Shown here piece after piece: positions 1 through 11,118 of a stretch of DNA of 29,729 nt. Numbering within the stretch: the first letter of the stretch is position 1; each line of letters starts with the position of its first letter. Position numbers and translations under genes: made by a program. Source of the stretch: Hysterium pulicare CBS 123377 (Eukaryota > Ascomycota > Dothideomycetes > Hysteriales > Hysteriaceae); assembly GCA_000467715.1 (NCBI GenBank), contig AJFK01000677.1, positions 1 through 29,729 of the forward strand, in the 5' to 3' direction. The notes under the pieces are model-generated. The model had not been told where the DNA came from and made no database searches. It was given only the letters and a program-made list of their open reading frames with translations.

Positions 1-443
1 ACCGCTTTTCCAAGCTACAGCCGCCACCTGCCAACCGAAACCACGCTCGCTGCAGTCTTCGGTATCATGACATTGATGCAAAACCATCTATAACTACGAA
101 ACATAGATTACATAGAATAAATTTAATTCCAGAAGATAGATAGTCTTCTATAGACCATGATCAACTATTTTTATTCCACACTTGTCTATAAGGTTGGTAT
201 GTAATGGGTTGTCAAAAAGCTCGACTTTTCTGAACTTTGGAGGGGTGGGCCAGGACCCACACCCCTGTCAACCAAGTATTGAGATTATCTTAAATACCTT
301 TAGAAGCATGCCGTTTATAAATCTTGCAGCCACTGCTTTCTCAGATATTCCTTTCGAAAGATACCTTCGGTGGGCTCATCGCAATTTCCTTTCTGGGCCC
401 GAAACTGCCAGCCCGCTAAAAACCTTCGACAAAAACATCACAT
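1..443. other. Intergenic, upstream of small membrane-protein copy 1
   Basis: I see no convincing gene here. A TATA-like stretch (TTTATAAATC, about 312-321) lies roughly 125 bp before the copy 1 start codon and could serve it. The 111-codon frame at 182-517 only overlaps copy 1 in another frame and has no family features. Confidence 0.4.
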
Positions 444-821
444 ATGGCGGAACAGCCTCTCATGGTTGTTTTGGGCATTTTGACTTTGATAGTCACCCTC
501 CTTGGGATCAAGTATAGAGGTTCGATCGGTGAAATGCTATGCAGAGTTGTTCGAAGGTGGCTCGGTATCAGAGGTAGGTTTTTGCATACTCTACTTGTTG
601 TATTGGAAATAGATCTCTGAGGTTATTCCTAAGCTCCAATCGATGCAGGTGGTGCGTTACGTTCGAATCCCCGCTCGAACCTAAACGCAGAAGACGATTT
701 AAGTCGCTCAATGCAGCCAACGTACCTTGATTGGAGCTGGACCCTTTCACCCTTCGATCTCAGTCTCACTGAGCAGCTTGAATGGCAGCGAGAGAGAGAT
801 GATGTTAGAATCGCGGTGTGA
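444..821 (+). CDS. Small membrane protein, tandem family copy 1 (100 aa, two exons)
   Basis: Exons 444-573 and 649-821, with a 75-nt GTAGGT..GCAG intron in phase 1. The start is the first ATG before a hydrophobic segment (about residues 6-22, ending LLGIKY), which gives one membrane span; a short basic stretch (CRVVRRW) follows. The C-terminus is a 32-residue block, YLDW..(SPF)..(LEWQRER)..V, that aligns without gaps to the other three copies. Y, L, D, W, the PF pair, two Glu, W, Q, another Glu and the final Val are invariant in all four. I do not recognise the family and assign no function. The shared intron position and phase, and the gapless tail, show it is a real gene duplicated in tandem. 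It is the most diverged copy: the residues after EWQRER differ from the usual M/I-D-x-L-V ending. Confidence 0.75.
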
Positions 822-2487
822 TGGCCGTAAGGCAGACGCTATTTGGCAATGCGAGCGGCACCAAGAACGGGATAGGTGCAATGTTGGACTCGTGGTTCAC
901 CCTTCTATATACTGTGCACTTGCAGAAGGCAAGATAATGAGAGAGTTGAAAAACTTAGGGTTGTGCAAGGCTGAGGCTGAAATTAAGTCGCCCAACTGGT
1001 GGAAGGCTGTCGTTGGAATTGAGACTGGTAATAAACGACGCTTATCCTAAACGAGACAAGTCTATTCCTAATGTTTCTACCCCATGCTATAAGATACTGA
1101 AATAGTTGAACAAATAGTTGAACCTCTCGTTCGGAGATTATTATGTCTGATTTAAAGTAAATCCCAAGATCCCGGGAAGTTCTACTGGCTACATACTGCA
1201 GCGTCGAACACGTGTGTGGCTTTTCCGGTGAGGAACGGCACCCCTGCTCAGATGGCGCGCTCTTGACCGTAGTACGAATTTCCAAGGCAGAAAACCAAAA
1301 TACCACGATGATTCCAGAGTTTGTCCATTGGCATTCCGCGGAGTATGGCCGCTTTGGAGTGGACCGGAAGCAGGATTATGTTCCGCGGGGCAGAGGAAGG
1401 TGAATCCGGTACAAGGAGCAGGCAAGACGCCGACCTCAGGATGCTTAACCCCCACGCTGTCGAATGTGGTGTTAATTTGCGGGAACGGGCCAGAAATGAA
1501 CACCACGACAGCGCAGGAGTTATCTTCCGCAAAGTCCTACCAAGAATACTACAGCAGCTTTTCAAGCCCAACCAGACGCGAGGAACTTCAAGCTATATCA
1601 TATCTTTGGCCCCTCCCCTGCTCCCGGGCGCTCAAACCCTTACCAAGAAGTTAAAGATTATCACTCGAGGCTTGATCATTACCCGCAGTTGTGTCATTTT
1701 GCCCTTTTTCCTTGTAAAAGAGCAAACAAACATTCGTATATCCAATCAGATGCAAAATATAATGCGAGATTCTATATATTATCGGCAGCGCTAAGCTTGC
1801 ATCCGGTTGGGTGCGACAGTTGATGCAGAAGACAGTCATCCTTCTGCTGTGGCTTGACCGTTTAGGTTTGCAAGTGGATCCCGATTTCGGTTTGATTGTC
1901 ACGGAACGACCGCCGAGTTCCCGCTCTCCACACCGTTCCTGCCAAAACCTATTTGCTGTTTCTCAACCAATCATCGGTGGCGGAGTTGATGCCACTCTTT
2001 GTAAGTGGTTTCAAATGAACCAAAGTCTCCATAACTCACGCTAAGCTCTGCCTTCCGCCATACGGACAGACGTCATGCAACATTCTCCGAAGGAAGGTGT
2101 ATGGTCACTTATGCCCTTAGAGAGTTTTCGCATTCCAATGGCTTTATATTTGTTATCATCATACAATTCTCATCACAGTCTTGGGTATTGACATCTCAGC
2201 AGTTATGCACGAGAAACGTTACACCAGTCTCTGACGTGAAAGATATATTCTCAGTCTACCCTCATTTATGCAACGAAAGTACCCAGCTTCGTTTTTGCTC
2301 CAAGTCAACTCTCTGAAGGCTTTCTCGACCCATCAAGTGACTTCGTATTCCTATTAGAACCCCACTGTCTTTTTTCTCCCTATCCAAACGAGAAGCCATG
2401 GCGTAAAACCACACCATCTCAATGCATTTCGACAAATCCATGCCACAAGCGCAAGTAGAAAGTTCGGACTCCGTCAGACATACTGGA
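822..2487. other. Intergenic, 1.7 kb, no supported gene
   Basis: Several overlapping open frames of 60-157 codons occur on both strands around 1190-1800. None shows a recognisable domain, splice logic or membrane segment, and they shadow one another. Around 958-985 lies the family downstream repeat (GTGCAAGGCTGAGGCTGAA). The motif AAACGAGACAAGT near 1049-1061 recurs downstream of copy 3 (near 5079-5091), so the duplicated unit includes 3' flanking DNA. Confidence 0.5.
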
Positions 2488-2962
2488 ATGGCGTCGGAGA
2501 GCTCTCTCACTATTATATTTGGTATCTTGACCCTCGTGGTGACCGCCGCGCTGGGATTCAAATATTGGAGTCCCATATGTGCGTTGATATGGCGTATAGT
2601 TGGACAGTTGTATGGACATAGGAGTAAGTTCCGCTCCACAAAATCAAGCGTCTTCTCGTTTGAACTCTAAAGCTGCAATAATTCTATCGGATCTGGATAT
2701 GGTTTTGTATGCGGCTTGATGGCGAACCCTACCCCCTGACGTACGCCTTCATTACCTCGTCTTGTCATGTCTAACTTCGGAAACACCAGGTGTTGAGTCC
2801 GCTAGGGATCTTGATCGCAATTCCAGTAATGAGTTCAGACTTGATCTACCACCACGTTCAACTTATCTCGACTGGCCTTCGCCGCCATGTCCTTTCGGCC
2901 TTACTGAAGCTGAGCAAATTGAATGGCAAAGAGAAAGGGATCGAATCGACAGCTTAGTATAA
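2488..2962 (+). CDS. Small membrane protein, tandem family copy 2 (102 aa, two exons)
   Basis: Exons 2488-2623 and 2790-2962. The 166-nt intron has a perfect GTAAGT donor, a CTAAC branch site and a CCAG acceptor, in phase 1 as in the other copies. Residues 6-25 (LTIIFGILTLVVTAALGFKY) form the membrane segment. Residues 71-102 are the family tail: YLDW, then CPFG in place of SPFD, then EWQRERDRID and a final V. An in-frame ATG 66 nt upstream would add 22 polar residues; I chose the inner ATG because it starts MAS-, as in copies 3 and 4. Exon 2 is 173 nt, the same as in copies 1 and 3. Function unknown; by topology probably a single-pass membrane protein with a soluble tail. Confidence 0.8.
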
Positions 2963-4570
2963 AAATCCTTGGAGTAATTTGGAACATGGGAAGGAGCATA
3001 CAGTCGGGATCAGATTAGTTCATCTGGATATGCCTCGATCATACGGGACTCAGGGCCATTGCGAAACGATAGCTAATGCGAGAAAAGACTGGGACCGAGG
3101 TTAGGCTGAGCTGACAAACAATGCTGTGCCATTCTCAGGTGATAAGCATAGTCGCAATATCTGCTTCAACTAATCAGAAGATGCACCTACTGTGGTTGTT
3201 AGCTGGCACTTAGTACGAGATTACAAATATAAAGGTTACTTACAACTACTCTTCTTGATGATGTTTATGGGCAGCCGCTCATTTGGAATCGATAAGATAA
3301 CGTAACACCGCATTTCTATAAGCGCAACATTAGAAGATTGCTAGAATAAGCCCATCTGGTATTCAGGTCTGCCGATACTCTACCTTCCAGATCTATTCGA
3401 TGCCTTATCTCCTTTACAAATTATACGGGAGATCATGTCCAGAAAGTTCCAGCTGTAGATACGTATACAGGCTAGGAAGGGGGCACTGTAAATGCGAGGG
3501 TAACAAACCCGGTTTTTTCTCATGTTTTGGTTGGTGGCCAAAGTTTAGCTATAAGTTAAAGCTTCCGATGCGAATGAAGTATTTGATTGTCACGCACTGA
3601 AGGAAAACCGAACATATAGGCTGCTCTCTTCCATCATGTCTATACCATCTCCGTCGCATTGAGGAAGAGTTTGGTAAAGCACAACCACGCGCAAGCAGTG
3701 ATTCTGTCGCATTGAGCAGAATGAATAGCAAAGGTGTATCGCAGAAGAAATATGAAGTCTGAAGGTCCTTCAAAAATCTTGAGAGATTGGGGTAATGAAC
3801 GGCGGAGAAAGAGTGAGAGAGCAAGGCTGAAGTCGAACAAGACGTGTTGCCAAGCTTTCAGCGAGCCTCAGAATATCGGAAACGGTCTGGTCTGAACTCA
3901 CCTCGCGAGGCCCCTATCAACTCCCCCAAATACAATAAGTAGATGTATTCAGTCATAAGTCCTAATATCCAAATAGATGCGTTCACCGCGAGTTAGACGT
4001 ACTCCTCGCTTTCATCACGTCAGATGAAGCTCGTTCGTGCCTCGCACTAGGTTCTTATATTAGAATAACTGGCTGCAATCTAATGAGGGCAGTGTATCGT
4101 CAAAGCGCCCTAAGCGAGGGTTTGCGCTCTGCCTCTGTAAAAGGCAGGTCTTGGGCTGACTATGTGGGAGCTTAGTGTGTTGAAGGAGCCAGGGGTAACC
4201 TCTCGGGTGGAATTTGAGTGTGCCATTCTAGGGGGCAGTTGACACAACCAACGATCCTGGCGGCCCTGGCACGTCATGTTGCCTACGCTTTGATCCTTAT
4301 TCCTAGATGTCCTTATTTCATGTGTTCAGCTTAGTAGCTAGCATTTAAGAGCTCATGCATCCACACTTATAGCCTTCATTATCTTCTGAATTCCTTTCTT
4401 GCACCTTACTATCCTTTATTGATTCTACTGCACTTTACATGCACGCTACGACCTAGAACAATTCAATCATTCCATGAGTGGGACTTCGACTGCCACTTAC
4501 ACCTTAACATTTCCTCAACAGAACGATACCTATTGACGAGCTGCAACACTTGAAGAATTGAGTGAGTCTC
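2963..4570. other. Intergenic with a broken fifth family copy
   Basis: No intact gene is visible. The part at about 3570-3870 is annotated separately as a relic of the small membrane-protein family. Near 3095-3112, about 135 bp after the copy 2 stop, a weak version of the family downstream repeat is visible (GAGGTTAGGCTGAGCTGA). The rest holds no frame with support. Confidence 0.45.
3570..3870 (+). pseudogene. Decayed fifth copy of the small membrane-protein family
   Basis: At 3712-3733, 18 of 22 bases match the copy 2 segment coding for (A)EQIEWQR. In the aligned frame the relic reads E-Q-N-E-stop-Q-R: the invariant Trp codon TGG is TAG at 3726-3728. About 90 bp further on, 3822-3870 carries the downstream family repeat (GCAAGGCTGAAGTCGAAC.. 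GCCAAGCTTTC). Upstream, 3582-3620 resembles the exon 1 stretch coding for LIVTLLGIKY (TTTGATTGTCAC, then ..ATATAGG..), but much of the middle is missing. This fits one extra duplicate that lost its function by a nonsense change and deletion. The tail and repeat matches are clear by eye; the exon 1 match is weak. Confidence 0.45.
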
Positions 4571-4930
4571 ATGGCGTCAGAAGCATCTTTGACGATTTTG
4601 TTTGGTACCCTGACTCTTCTAGTCACTGGACTTGGGATAAAGTATAAAAATACAGTCTGCGTCTCTATATTATTATGGTCAGGAAGGTGCTTTACCCTTC
4701 CGAGTGTGTTTCCTCTACCCGTAGCAGCGTTTGTATCGCTAATCTCGAGCTCGCTAGACATCGCGCCCAACGAGAGTCGTGCTCCCAATCCCCACGTTGC
4801 TGTCCCACTTGAGCGAATACAACACTCTATCTATCTCGACTGGCATCCGCTGCCGTCGCCATTCGATGCCAGTCGAGCCGAAACACTAGAATGGCAACAG
4901 GAAAGAGAGCAAATGGACACATTGGTGTGA
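4571..4930 (+). CDS. Small membrane protein, tandem family copy 3 (101 aa, two exons)
   Basis: The spliced model is exons 4571-4703 and 4758-4930, with a phase 1 intron of only 54 nt (GTGTGT..GCTAG). The membrane segment is residues 6-25 (LTILFGTLTLLVTGLGIKYK), and the tail is YLDWHPLPSPFD..(LEWQQERE)..LV. The intron length is a multiple of three with no in-frame stop, so the unspliced message also codes for a protein, 119 residues long. The donor is weaker than in copies 2 and 4. Comparison with copy 4, whose longer intron does contain stops, supports splicing here. The tail is 24 of 32 identical to copy 4, its closest relative. Function unknown. Confidence 0.75.
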   Translation: MASEASLTILFGTLTLLVTGLGIKYKNTVCVSILLWSGRCFTLPSVFPLPVAAFVSLISSSLDIAPNESRAPNPHVAVPLERIQHSIYLDWHPLPSPFDASRAETLEWQQEREQMDTLV

Positions 4931-6074
4931 TAATGGTTAGAGTTTTCTGGAACTATGCTTTTTATTCTAAGCGGAGAGTTAAGAATAGTTTACTACTTTT
5001 ATCTTTGGCATGAGAAGGATAGTGATGAAGGTTGCGCAAGGCTGAGGTCATTATTGGGATCGTTTACGCTTTTCCTAAACGAGACAAGTGTAACCCTATC
5101 GTCTTATAGTCCCAGTTGATGGCAAGGCGGAAAATGCACTTATAATTGCTGAAGCACCGAGGCTCGAAAATACATGACTGTAATCAAGGCATTGGTACAC
5201 CGTAGTCGTATTTAAGAGGGAAACGGGAGTTACGTGTATAGCATCGGGGGCACTAGGAAGCGAGCTTACTTATGCCCGATAGCTACCAGCGAGCACCTTT
5301 TTTCGGTCTTGCTTATGGCGAAGAGGACTTTGCTCTGCGTCACTGACAGACAGTCAAGGTGCTGATGGTGTTGGGAGAGTTAGTGTGAAGACAATGGATT
5401 GTCGCCAAAATTTCCGCGGCTTTTACATTAGCTGCTTGGCCACTAGGCTATTTCCGGTTGTACAACGTACTCGAAAGCATGCGTTTGATTGCTGTAGGTG
5501 CCGGGATAAAAGGCTGTTTGCCTTGCATATGGTGGTGGATGGATGCCAATGTCGATCTCGCAGAACCTCGTTCACCAGCGGCATAGCTGCAATTTGGCGC
5601 ACGACCTGAAGTAAGCGGTCGGGAGCTGACCTGCATGCTTCTCCTCAGACTTTGGGCAGGGATGCAATCCTTCAGGAACCGACCCGTCAGCCGAAACACT
5701 GCCAGAAGAACATTAGTAGATTCACCGTGCAGTGCTTTCGTGTATGCACAAGACCTCCCCGGGCATGGCGCAGGCTGCTTTTCTAACGTTACCCGATACC
5801 TCGAGGCTATAAAGAATCATTGTCAACGGCCATAGAATCGACGGGGCAATAGCTCGTCGCTTTCAATCCCATTCGATATTCGCTGTCAACTCACTTTAAG
5901 CCCTACTTGGTTTTCATCGACCCGAAAACTCTTCTTCGTAACGTTGCAAATATTCAACTCCTCTTGCTGCTATCAGACTAAAAGATTTCGATAAAGATAA
6001 TCGGGAACCTGAACAAAACATTTTGCTTCCCGAGATCTCGAGAGTTAGAGAAATAGGCCAATCCATATAGCTCA
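4931..6074. other. Intergenic, 1.1 kb, no supported gene
   Basis: About 100 bp after the copy 3 stop, 5028-5046 carries the downstream family repeat (GGTTGCGCAAGGCTGAGG), followed by AAACGAGACAAGTG at 5079-5092. Open frames at 5385-5609 and 5635-5835 (+) have no recognisable content. Nothing else stands out before copy 4. Confidence 0.45.
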
Positions 6075-6492
6075 ATGGCATCGGGCGCATTCCTCACCGT
6101 ACTGTTCGGTACATCGACTCTCCTGGTAACCGGGCTTGGGATAAAGTATAGGAACACAGTATGTGCTCTTGTATTTTGGTGGATAGGAAGATTCTATACG
6201 CGACTGAGTAAGATAGCTACACTTTTCACAGGAAACACTCTAGCCCACATTCATAGGTAACGCATGGAGAGAGTTCGTGTTGATTCTTGCCATGTCGCTA
6301 ATCTCAAGCTCGCTAGATATCGCATCCAATCAGAATGGTGTCGCAAATACCCATTCCGCTTTCACGCTCGAGGCACCCAGACACTCCAATACATATCTCG
6401 ATTGGCATCCGTTACCATCACCGTTCGATGCCAGCCAAGCCGAAAGAATAGAATGGCAACGGGAATGGGAACGAATGGAAGCCTTGGTGTGA
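6075..6492 (+). CDS. Small membrane protein, tandem family copy 4 (102 aa, two exons)
   Basis: Exons 6075-6207 and 6317-6492. The 109-nt phase 1 intron has a GTAAGA donor, a CTAAT branch and a GCTAG acceptor. The N-terminus is MASGAFLTVLFGTSTLLVTG, with the membrane segment at about residues 6-24, then KYRNTVCALVFWWIGRFY. That second hydrophobic patch is shared with copy 3 and could be a second short membrane helix. The tail is YLDWHPLPSPFD..(IEWQREWE)..LV; the Trp replacing Arg in the ERE stretch is unique to this copy. Exon 2 is 176 nt, against 173 in the others. The shared splice site, phase and tail place it in the family. No function is known to me. Confidence 0.8.
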
Positions 6493-7027
6493 TGAGTTGC
6501 AAACAATAGATCCTTGCAAAATTTCTGGTTCAAGCGCATTATTGCGCATAGCGAAAGGATTGGAATGAATTGTATGAGTCTTCGATTGGGTTTGAAAAGA
6601 TCTTGGGAATGAAAAGGACGGAGGAAGAAGGCTGCGCGAGGCGGAGGTTGAATGTACCTTCGCCAAGCTTTTCGGGCTTTCCCCTTCTGATTCTAGCGGG
6701 AGATCGTTCCCGCATCTGTGGTTCAGCAATCCCATTCACCAAATATTCAATCAGGTATACCGAGGTGTCATATATCCTTTGATTCGTGATTGCGTTCAAG
6801 GTTTAAACCGTATATTCCAACGTACTCCTCACTCGGGCATCCATAAGTCGATTGAAAATCTTCCCACTGCTGCAGTAAACTCCGCGAGTGGACAATTTGA
6901 GTGAATCTTCTATTCCATCATGTAATTTCTTAAGTGTAGGTGCTCGAAGTCATAAAGTTCAGCTTCCAATGTCTCCCAGCGTGTATTCCCACTTACCAAA
7001 ATTAATAATGGATCACTATTCTACAGA
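6493..7027. other. Intergenic between copy 4 and the Zn2Cys6 gene
   Basis: Holds the best-preserved downstream family repeat (about 6630-6676: GAAGGCTGCGCGAGG.. GTTGAATGTACCTTCGCC, then AAGCTTTT), 140 bp after the copy 4 stop. No gene is supported. The convergent 3' end of the transcription factor lies at the right edge. Confidence 0.5.
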
Positions 7028-9238
7028 TCAAAACTCCCAAGAAGACACAAAAAGGTCTCTCAACCACGGATCATCCGCCAAAGACATAATAATATCATCC
7101 GGCCCAAACGATTCGCCTCCAAACTCAGCAGTATTCTGATCACCATCAGGCTCAACCTCCATCTCCAACGGAGCCGGAACCATCTCCGCCAAAAAAGTCG
7201 CCTTCATAGCCCGAATCAGCCGAGGCGCCTTAAAGAGCATACCACTCTCTCCCGTGCCAACCGTATCCACCAATTCAAGCAGCGCAGGGATCCTCTCGAA
7301 ACTTTGGGCAGAACGCTCAAGGATACCAATGAGGTCGGCTCGTCTCTTCACCTCGTTTGTATCCCAGCCCGGTTCGTTGAGGGTGCTAAGTTTGAAGAGG
7401 AGGATGATGCAATGCGAGAACTGGGCGTGGATACTGAACGTGATGCCGAGCCAGTCGGTTAGGGGGAGGTCGAAAAATACTTCGAAATATCGCTCGATTG
7501 CTGTTAGGATTGTTTCGAGGCCCTCTAGTCTTTGGAGGTCTGAGAGGCCGGTTTGGTCTCGGACTCTTGGCTTGTTGAGTAGGGCTTCTTTTACTATAAT
7601 TTCTGTGCCGCAAATGTAGAGTAGCGCGGCTCCTATCAAGATTTAGCTTTAAATTGACAGGTTGTAGGGAACTCGGCACTCACTATTTGACTGCATCTCG
7701 GCAGGTAGACTCCGCCGTATATCCTGGAGCTGTAACTTCATTGCATTGACAAAGTAAATTGGTGGTGCTTTGGATCCTTCGCGCTCAGCGGCCCATTCAG
7801 CTGGAGAATTCGTAACTTGATCAATAATCACATAGCACTTGGCTTGTGTAGCTAGCAAGATATCTAGCTCGGTCTCTTTCCCTTCGCTGAGAATGCGGAC
7901 ACAGTCATCCATATATGGCGTCCAGCGAAGAGGCTCCATCTGTCTTAGACTTGTCCATACCCTGGATCCCTGAAAATTAGCCAGGTTACGAGGAATAAGA
8001 TCACGAAACCGCAATAGGAGAATAAGGAGACTCACATGGAACTAATAAGGAATGCTCCGAGAACAGCTCGCCGCTCTTCCAAGGTCCGCATCTGCGGTGC
8101 CGGAAGGCGTGGTGGAAACCGGACAAACTTAGTAGAAAACTGTCCTACTTCTCCTGACGAAGCCCTGTGGATTGCGAGCTCAAAAACGAGCGCCACAACT
8201 AATTGGGTCCACATGACAATGTATGCTTTATCCTTCTTATGATACTGGAACCTTGGTTCATGTCAGCATCGATTGCAGATATAGGGTACAACCAAGAGTA
8301 GAAGCTTGATCGGAGACTGACCACGCGAGGTAACATATCATCCCCAAGAGGATATCCAAATTCTTTTCATGCTCGGCCACCACCTTTTGCGAAACAATCT
8401 GCAGTATCGTATCGCCCATTGCCAACTGTTGCGCTGCCGACTTTGTTGTTAAAGACATGATGACGAGCCAAAGGAAGGGCTTCTGAACACGAAGATCCGA
8501 AGCACGCATCATGGCATGGATGTGAACAAAGGGGAATAGCGGAAGGAACACTTGACGAAAGGTGTTTAGCTGCTCTTCGGCTATCGCATCCGGGATCGTA
8601 TAGATAGATACTTCGTCAGTGAGTTGGGACTGTGATACGCCGACATTAGAGCGCGAGGCGGTTGGAGCTGGCATAGGGGGCACATGACCGGTGTTGTTAT
8701 CTACAACGAGGCTTGTGGGCGGAGTGGATATGGAATTGGGGGTAAGGAGATGCTGCTCAGCCAGATTCGACGATGGGTCGTGGTATATGATAGGTGATAC
8801 TTCTTGTTGGGGCTGCTTCGCGGTTTCCTGTGAGCGCAAGAGAGAGGTGAAGTCATCGAGTTTCTCTTCAAGCTGGGCCGTCTTGGAGCTGGGTGTCTTT
8901 TTTACATTGCGTTTCCGGACAGAGAGGGAGGGCTGGCAGTCTTTCTTCAGACGATGGCATCTGCATGTCATAGCATGTTAGCCAAAGGTTGTAGCAGCAT
9001 GGTGATAGGGCAATCTAGCTTAGTGCTCGTGAGTAGGTATGAGTATATGGTATATATGATTAGATAAGGTTCGGATTTTGATATTGTGGAGCATTGCAAA
9101 CGTGGTATCTTACCGCTCGCAGCTAGCTCCATCGGTCCGATAGATACACTTATACTTTGCGCGGGAGCAACTCATGCATGCTCGTCCATAAGGCGCTCGC
9201 GTACCTTGTCCGGACAGGTGTGCGGGATTGGATTCCAT
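7028..9238 (-). CDS. Zn2Cys6 fungal transcription factor (620 aa, five exons)
   Basis: Exons on the minus strand: 9238-9114, 8960-8322, 8251-8036, 7961-7684 and 7632-7028, with introns of 153, 70, 74 and 51 nt; all phases join. The binuclear zinc cluster spans intron 1: C21-x2-C24-x6-C31-x8-C40-x2-C43-x6-C50, with CMSCSRAKYKC in exon 1 and ERCHRLKKDC across the junction. A basic linker (VRKRNVKK) and a short coiled coil (AQLEEKLDDFTSLLRSQ) follow, as is usual for a DNA-binding dimer. The middle and C-terminal part is helical, with family-like stretches such as WTQLVVALVFELAIHR and MEPLRWTPYMDDC. It should act in the nucleus on CGG/CCG-type sites. Its target is unknown; the adjacent redox genes are natural candidates. 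The 3' part of the coding strand is G-rich and the 5' part C-rich. Confidence 0.88.
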
Positions 9239-9983
9239 TCTAAAGCCGAAAGCCGGTCCAACCTAGTGGAGGACGAGTGGTGTGTTACAGTTAGTGACCA
9301 AGGAACACGCACGATTTTCTTTTCCTTTTCGATAAGAAGATACAAAAGATCGAATTCCATTGGGACTCCGTCGAGTTATTTGAACGTTTCCAACGGGATT
9401 CGGCGGCGGGATTCGGCGATTTAAGTATCCGCCCCACACGGGGCGTCATAATTCGTCGTATTCCGAGATTGGTCCGCGCCTTTACTGCCAGCCTACAAAG
9501 CCGATCCAGACCCTGTATAACGCATAAAACCAAGTTAACATCCTTAAGGTTATTCTATAAGGTTATATTAAATGGTACTTTCCAGGCTTATACAGCCAAG
9601 GGAGTTCGCAATACGAGGGATAATAACAGCCGTGCCCCTCCACATCTGACTAAGCCCTAAGAACTTACATAAGCACCTGTCCATTTTCGATCAGCTAACA
9701 GAGATGGACCGTTTTAAGAACTCTTCATATAATCTAAAACGTAATCAGTAAGTAATGCTGCACTGGAAGCCATGCTTCCGTTTAATCTTCGAGTTTGAAG
9801 GAATTGCTGTAGTATTGCATATCGACGCTTTCGATAGCTCTAATAAAACACTGGACAACTGTCGACATGCTCTATTTAGCTCTTTTGTCAGTCTCATCAT
9901 CGTCCATGATTATTTGATTTATAGTCATACCGGTAGGAAACAATCTATCCACTACTGAATGCCACAGCTCTAGTGTCGGGCAC
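9239..9983. other. Intergenic between regulator and dehydrogenase
   Basis: This is the upstream region of the Zn2Cys6 gene and the 3' flank of the dehydrogenase, both minus strand. Small frames occur but none shows coding character. Nothing else could be supported. Confidence 0.4.
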
Positions 9984-11118
9984 TCAAAGAAACGGCTTAA
10001 TCTGTTCCTCATTCCACTCCCAGAACTCCTGCGCAAGCCCAGTGCCACCCTCGTCCTTAGTCTTAGATGCGGCGAGCAGATCCTTCCGAATACCCATAAT
10101 CCTACCCCAAGGGGCAACTAAAGAGTGATCAGCTTGCCAATTTCATTTACGGGATTTTGAATAACTCAAAAGACAAGACTCACCCCACTCGCCCGACTCC
10201 TTGGTTGTGATCTTCGGTGACAATCCGGCATATAACTCAGTATACGCCCCAAAAACAGACGGATACAGCAGGAGATGTTTGAAGATGAACCTTACTACAG
10301 AACTTTGCTCTCGGTACAGTTCTGAATCGAGATTGCCAGGATTCAGCGGAATGCTCACGATACCGTCTGCTTTATATCGCTTCGCAAATTCGGTTCCATG
10401 CAAGTAATTGCCTGCTTTGCTAACGCAGTACTTGTAGAGAGCCGGTCTTTCTATGTGATAATCCAGATTGTCTATGGGAATGCCACCCGGACGGGGGCTG
10501 GAAGCCTCAGCACCGAATGAAGAGACCCAGACAACACGGACGGTGTTGGGCGGCTCGTTCTTAGCGGTTGCCACGAGAGTTGGTGTTAGAAGCTTCGTGA
10601 ACATGAATGTGCCTATATTGTTTGTACCAAGGTGGAGTTCATATCCCTGGGCAGACTTGGAGCCCTGAGGTGGTACCATGACGCCGGCATTGTTGAAGAG
10701 GACATGCAGTTTGCTCTCCTTCGAGAGAAACTCCTCTACGGATGCTTTGATTGTGGTCAAGTCGGCTAGATCCAGATGCAGGAATACTAGTTCTCCGGCC
10801 GAATCAGGCGCTGTTTTCTTGATCGTCTCGATTGCCTTCAAGGCTTTCTCCTCGGAGCGGGCGGCGACGTACACCTTGGCGTGCTTGAGATAGAGAAGCC
10901 GCGCGACCTCTTTTCCGACGCCGGTGTTGGAACCCGTGACGATGTAGACCTTCTCTAGCGGTTAATATATATTGTTGACAAGGGGTGCTGTGTACCCGAC
11001 ACAACCACACAGAAGATGAATGAGTGCTTACCTTGCCGTGTAGATCTGGGAGATCCTTTTCGGTGAAGCTAGGCTTCGGCGGGAATGAATGCGTAAAAAA
11101 ACTGAGAAGAATCGACAT
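9984..11118 (-). CDS. Short-chain dehydrogenase/reductase (328 aa, three exons)
   Basis: Exons on the minus strand: 11118-11032, 10949-10184 and 10117-9984, with introns of 82 and 66 nt (phases 0 and 1). The cofactor motif TGSNTGVGK starts at residue 34, directly after the first junction (LHGK|VYIVTG). The NNAG motif, a catalytic Ser in WVSSFGAEA and the active-site pair Y-x3-K in YCVSKAGNY follow in classical SDR order. The C-terminus is the fungal form (VAPWGRIMGIRKDL.. QEFWEWNEEQIKPFL). It is expected to be an NAD(P)H-dependent oxidoreductase of the WWOX/retinol-dehydrogenase-like branch; the substrate cannot be read from sequence. The N-terminal LLSFFTHSF could be a weak membrane anchor. 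It has the same strand as the Zn2Cys6 gene and is divergent from the NmrA-like gene. Confidence 0.9.

Noticed and set aside
1190-1800. Overlapping open frames of 100-157 codons on both strands
   Set aside because: They shadow each other, have no recognisable domain or membrane segment and no splice logic, and are not shared with the neighbouring duplicated units.
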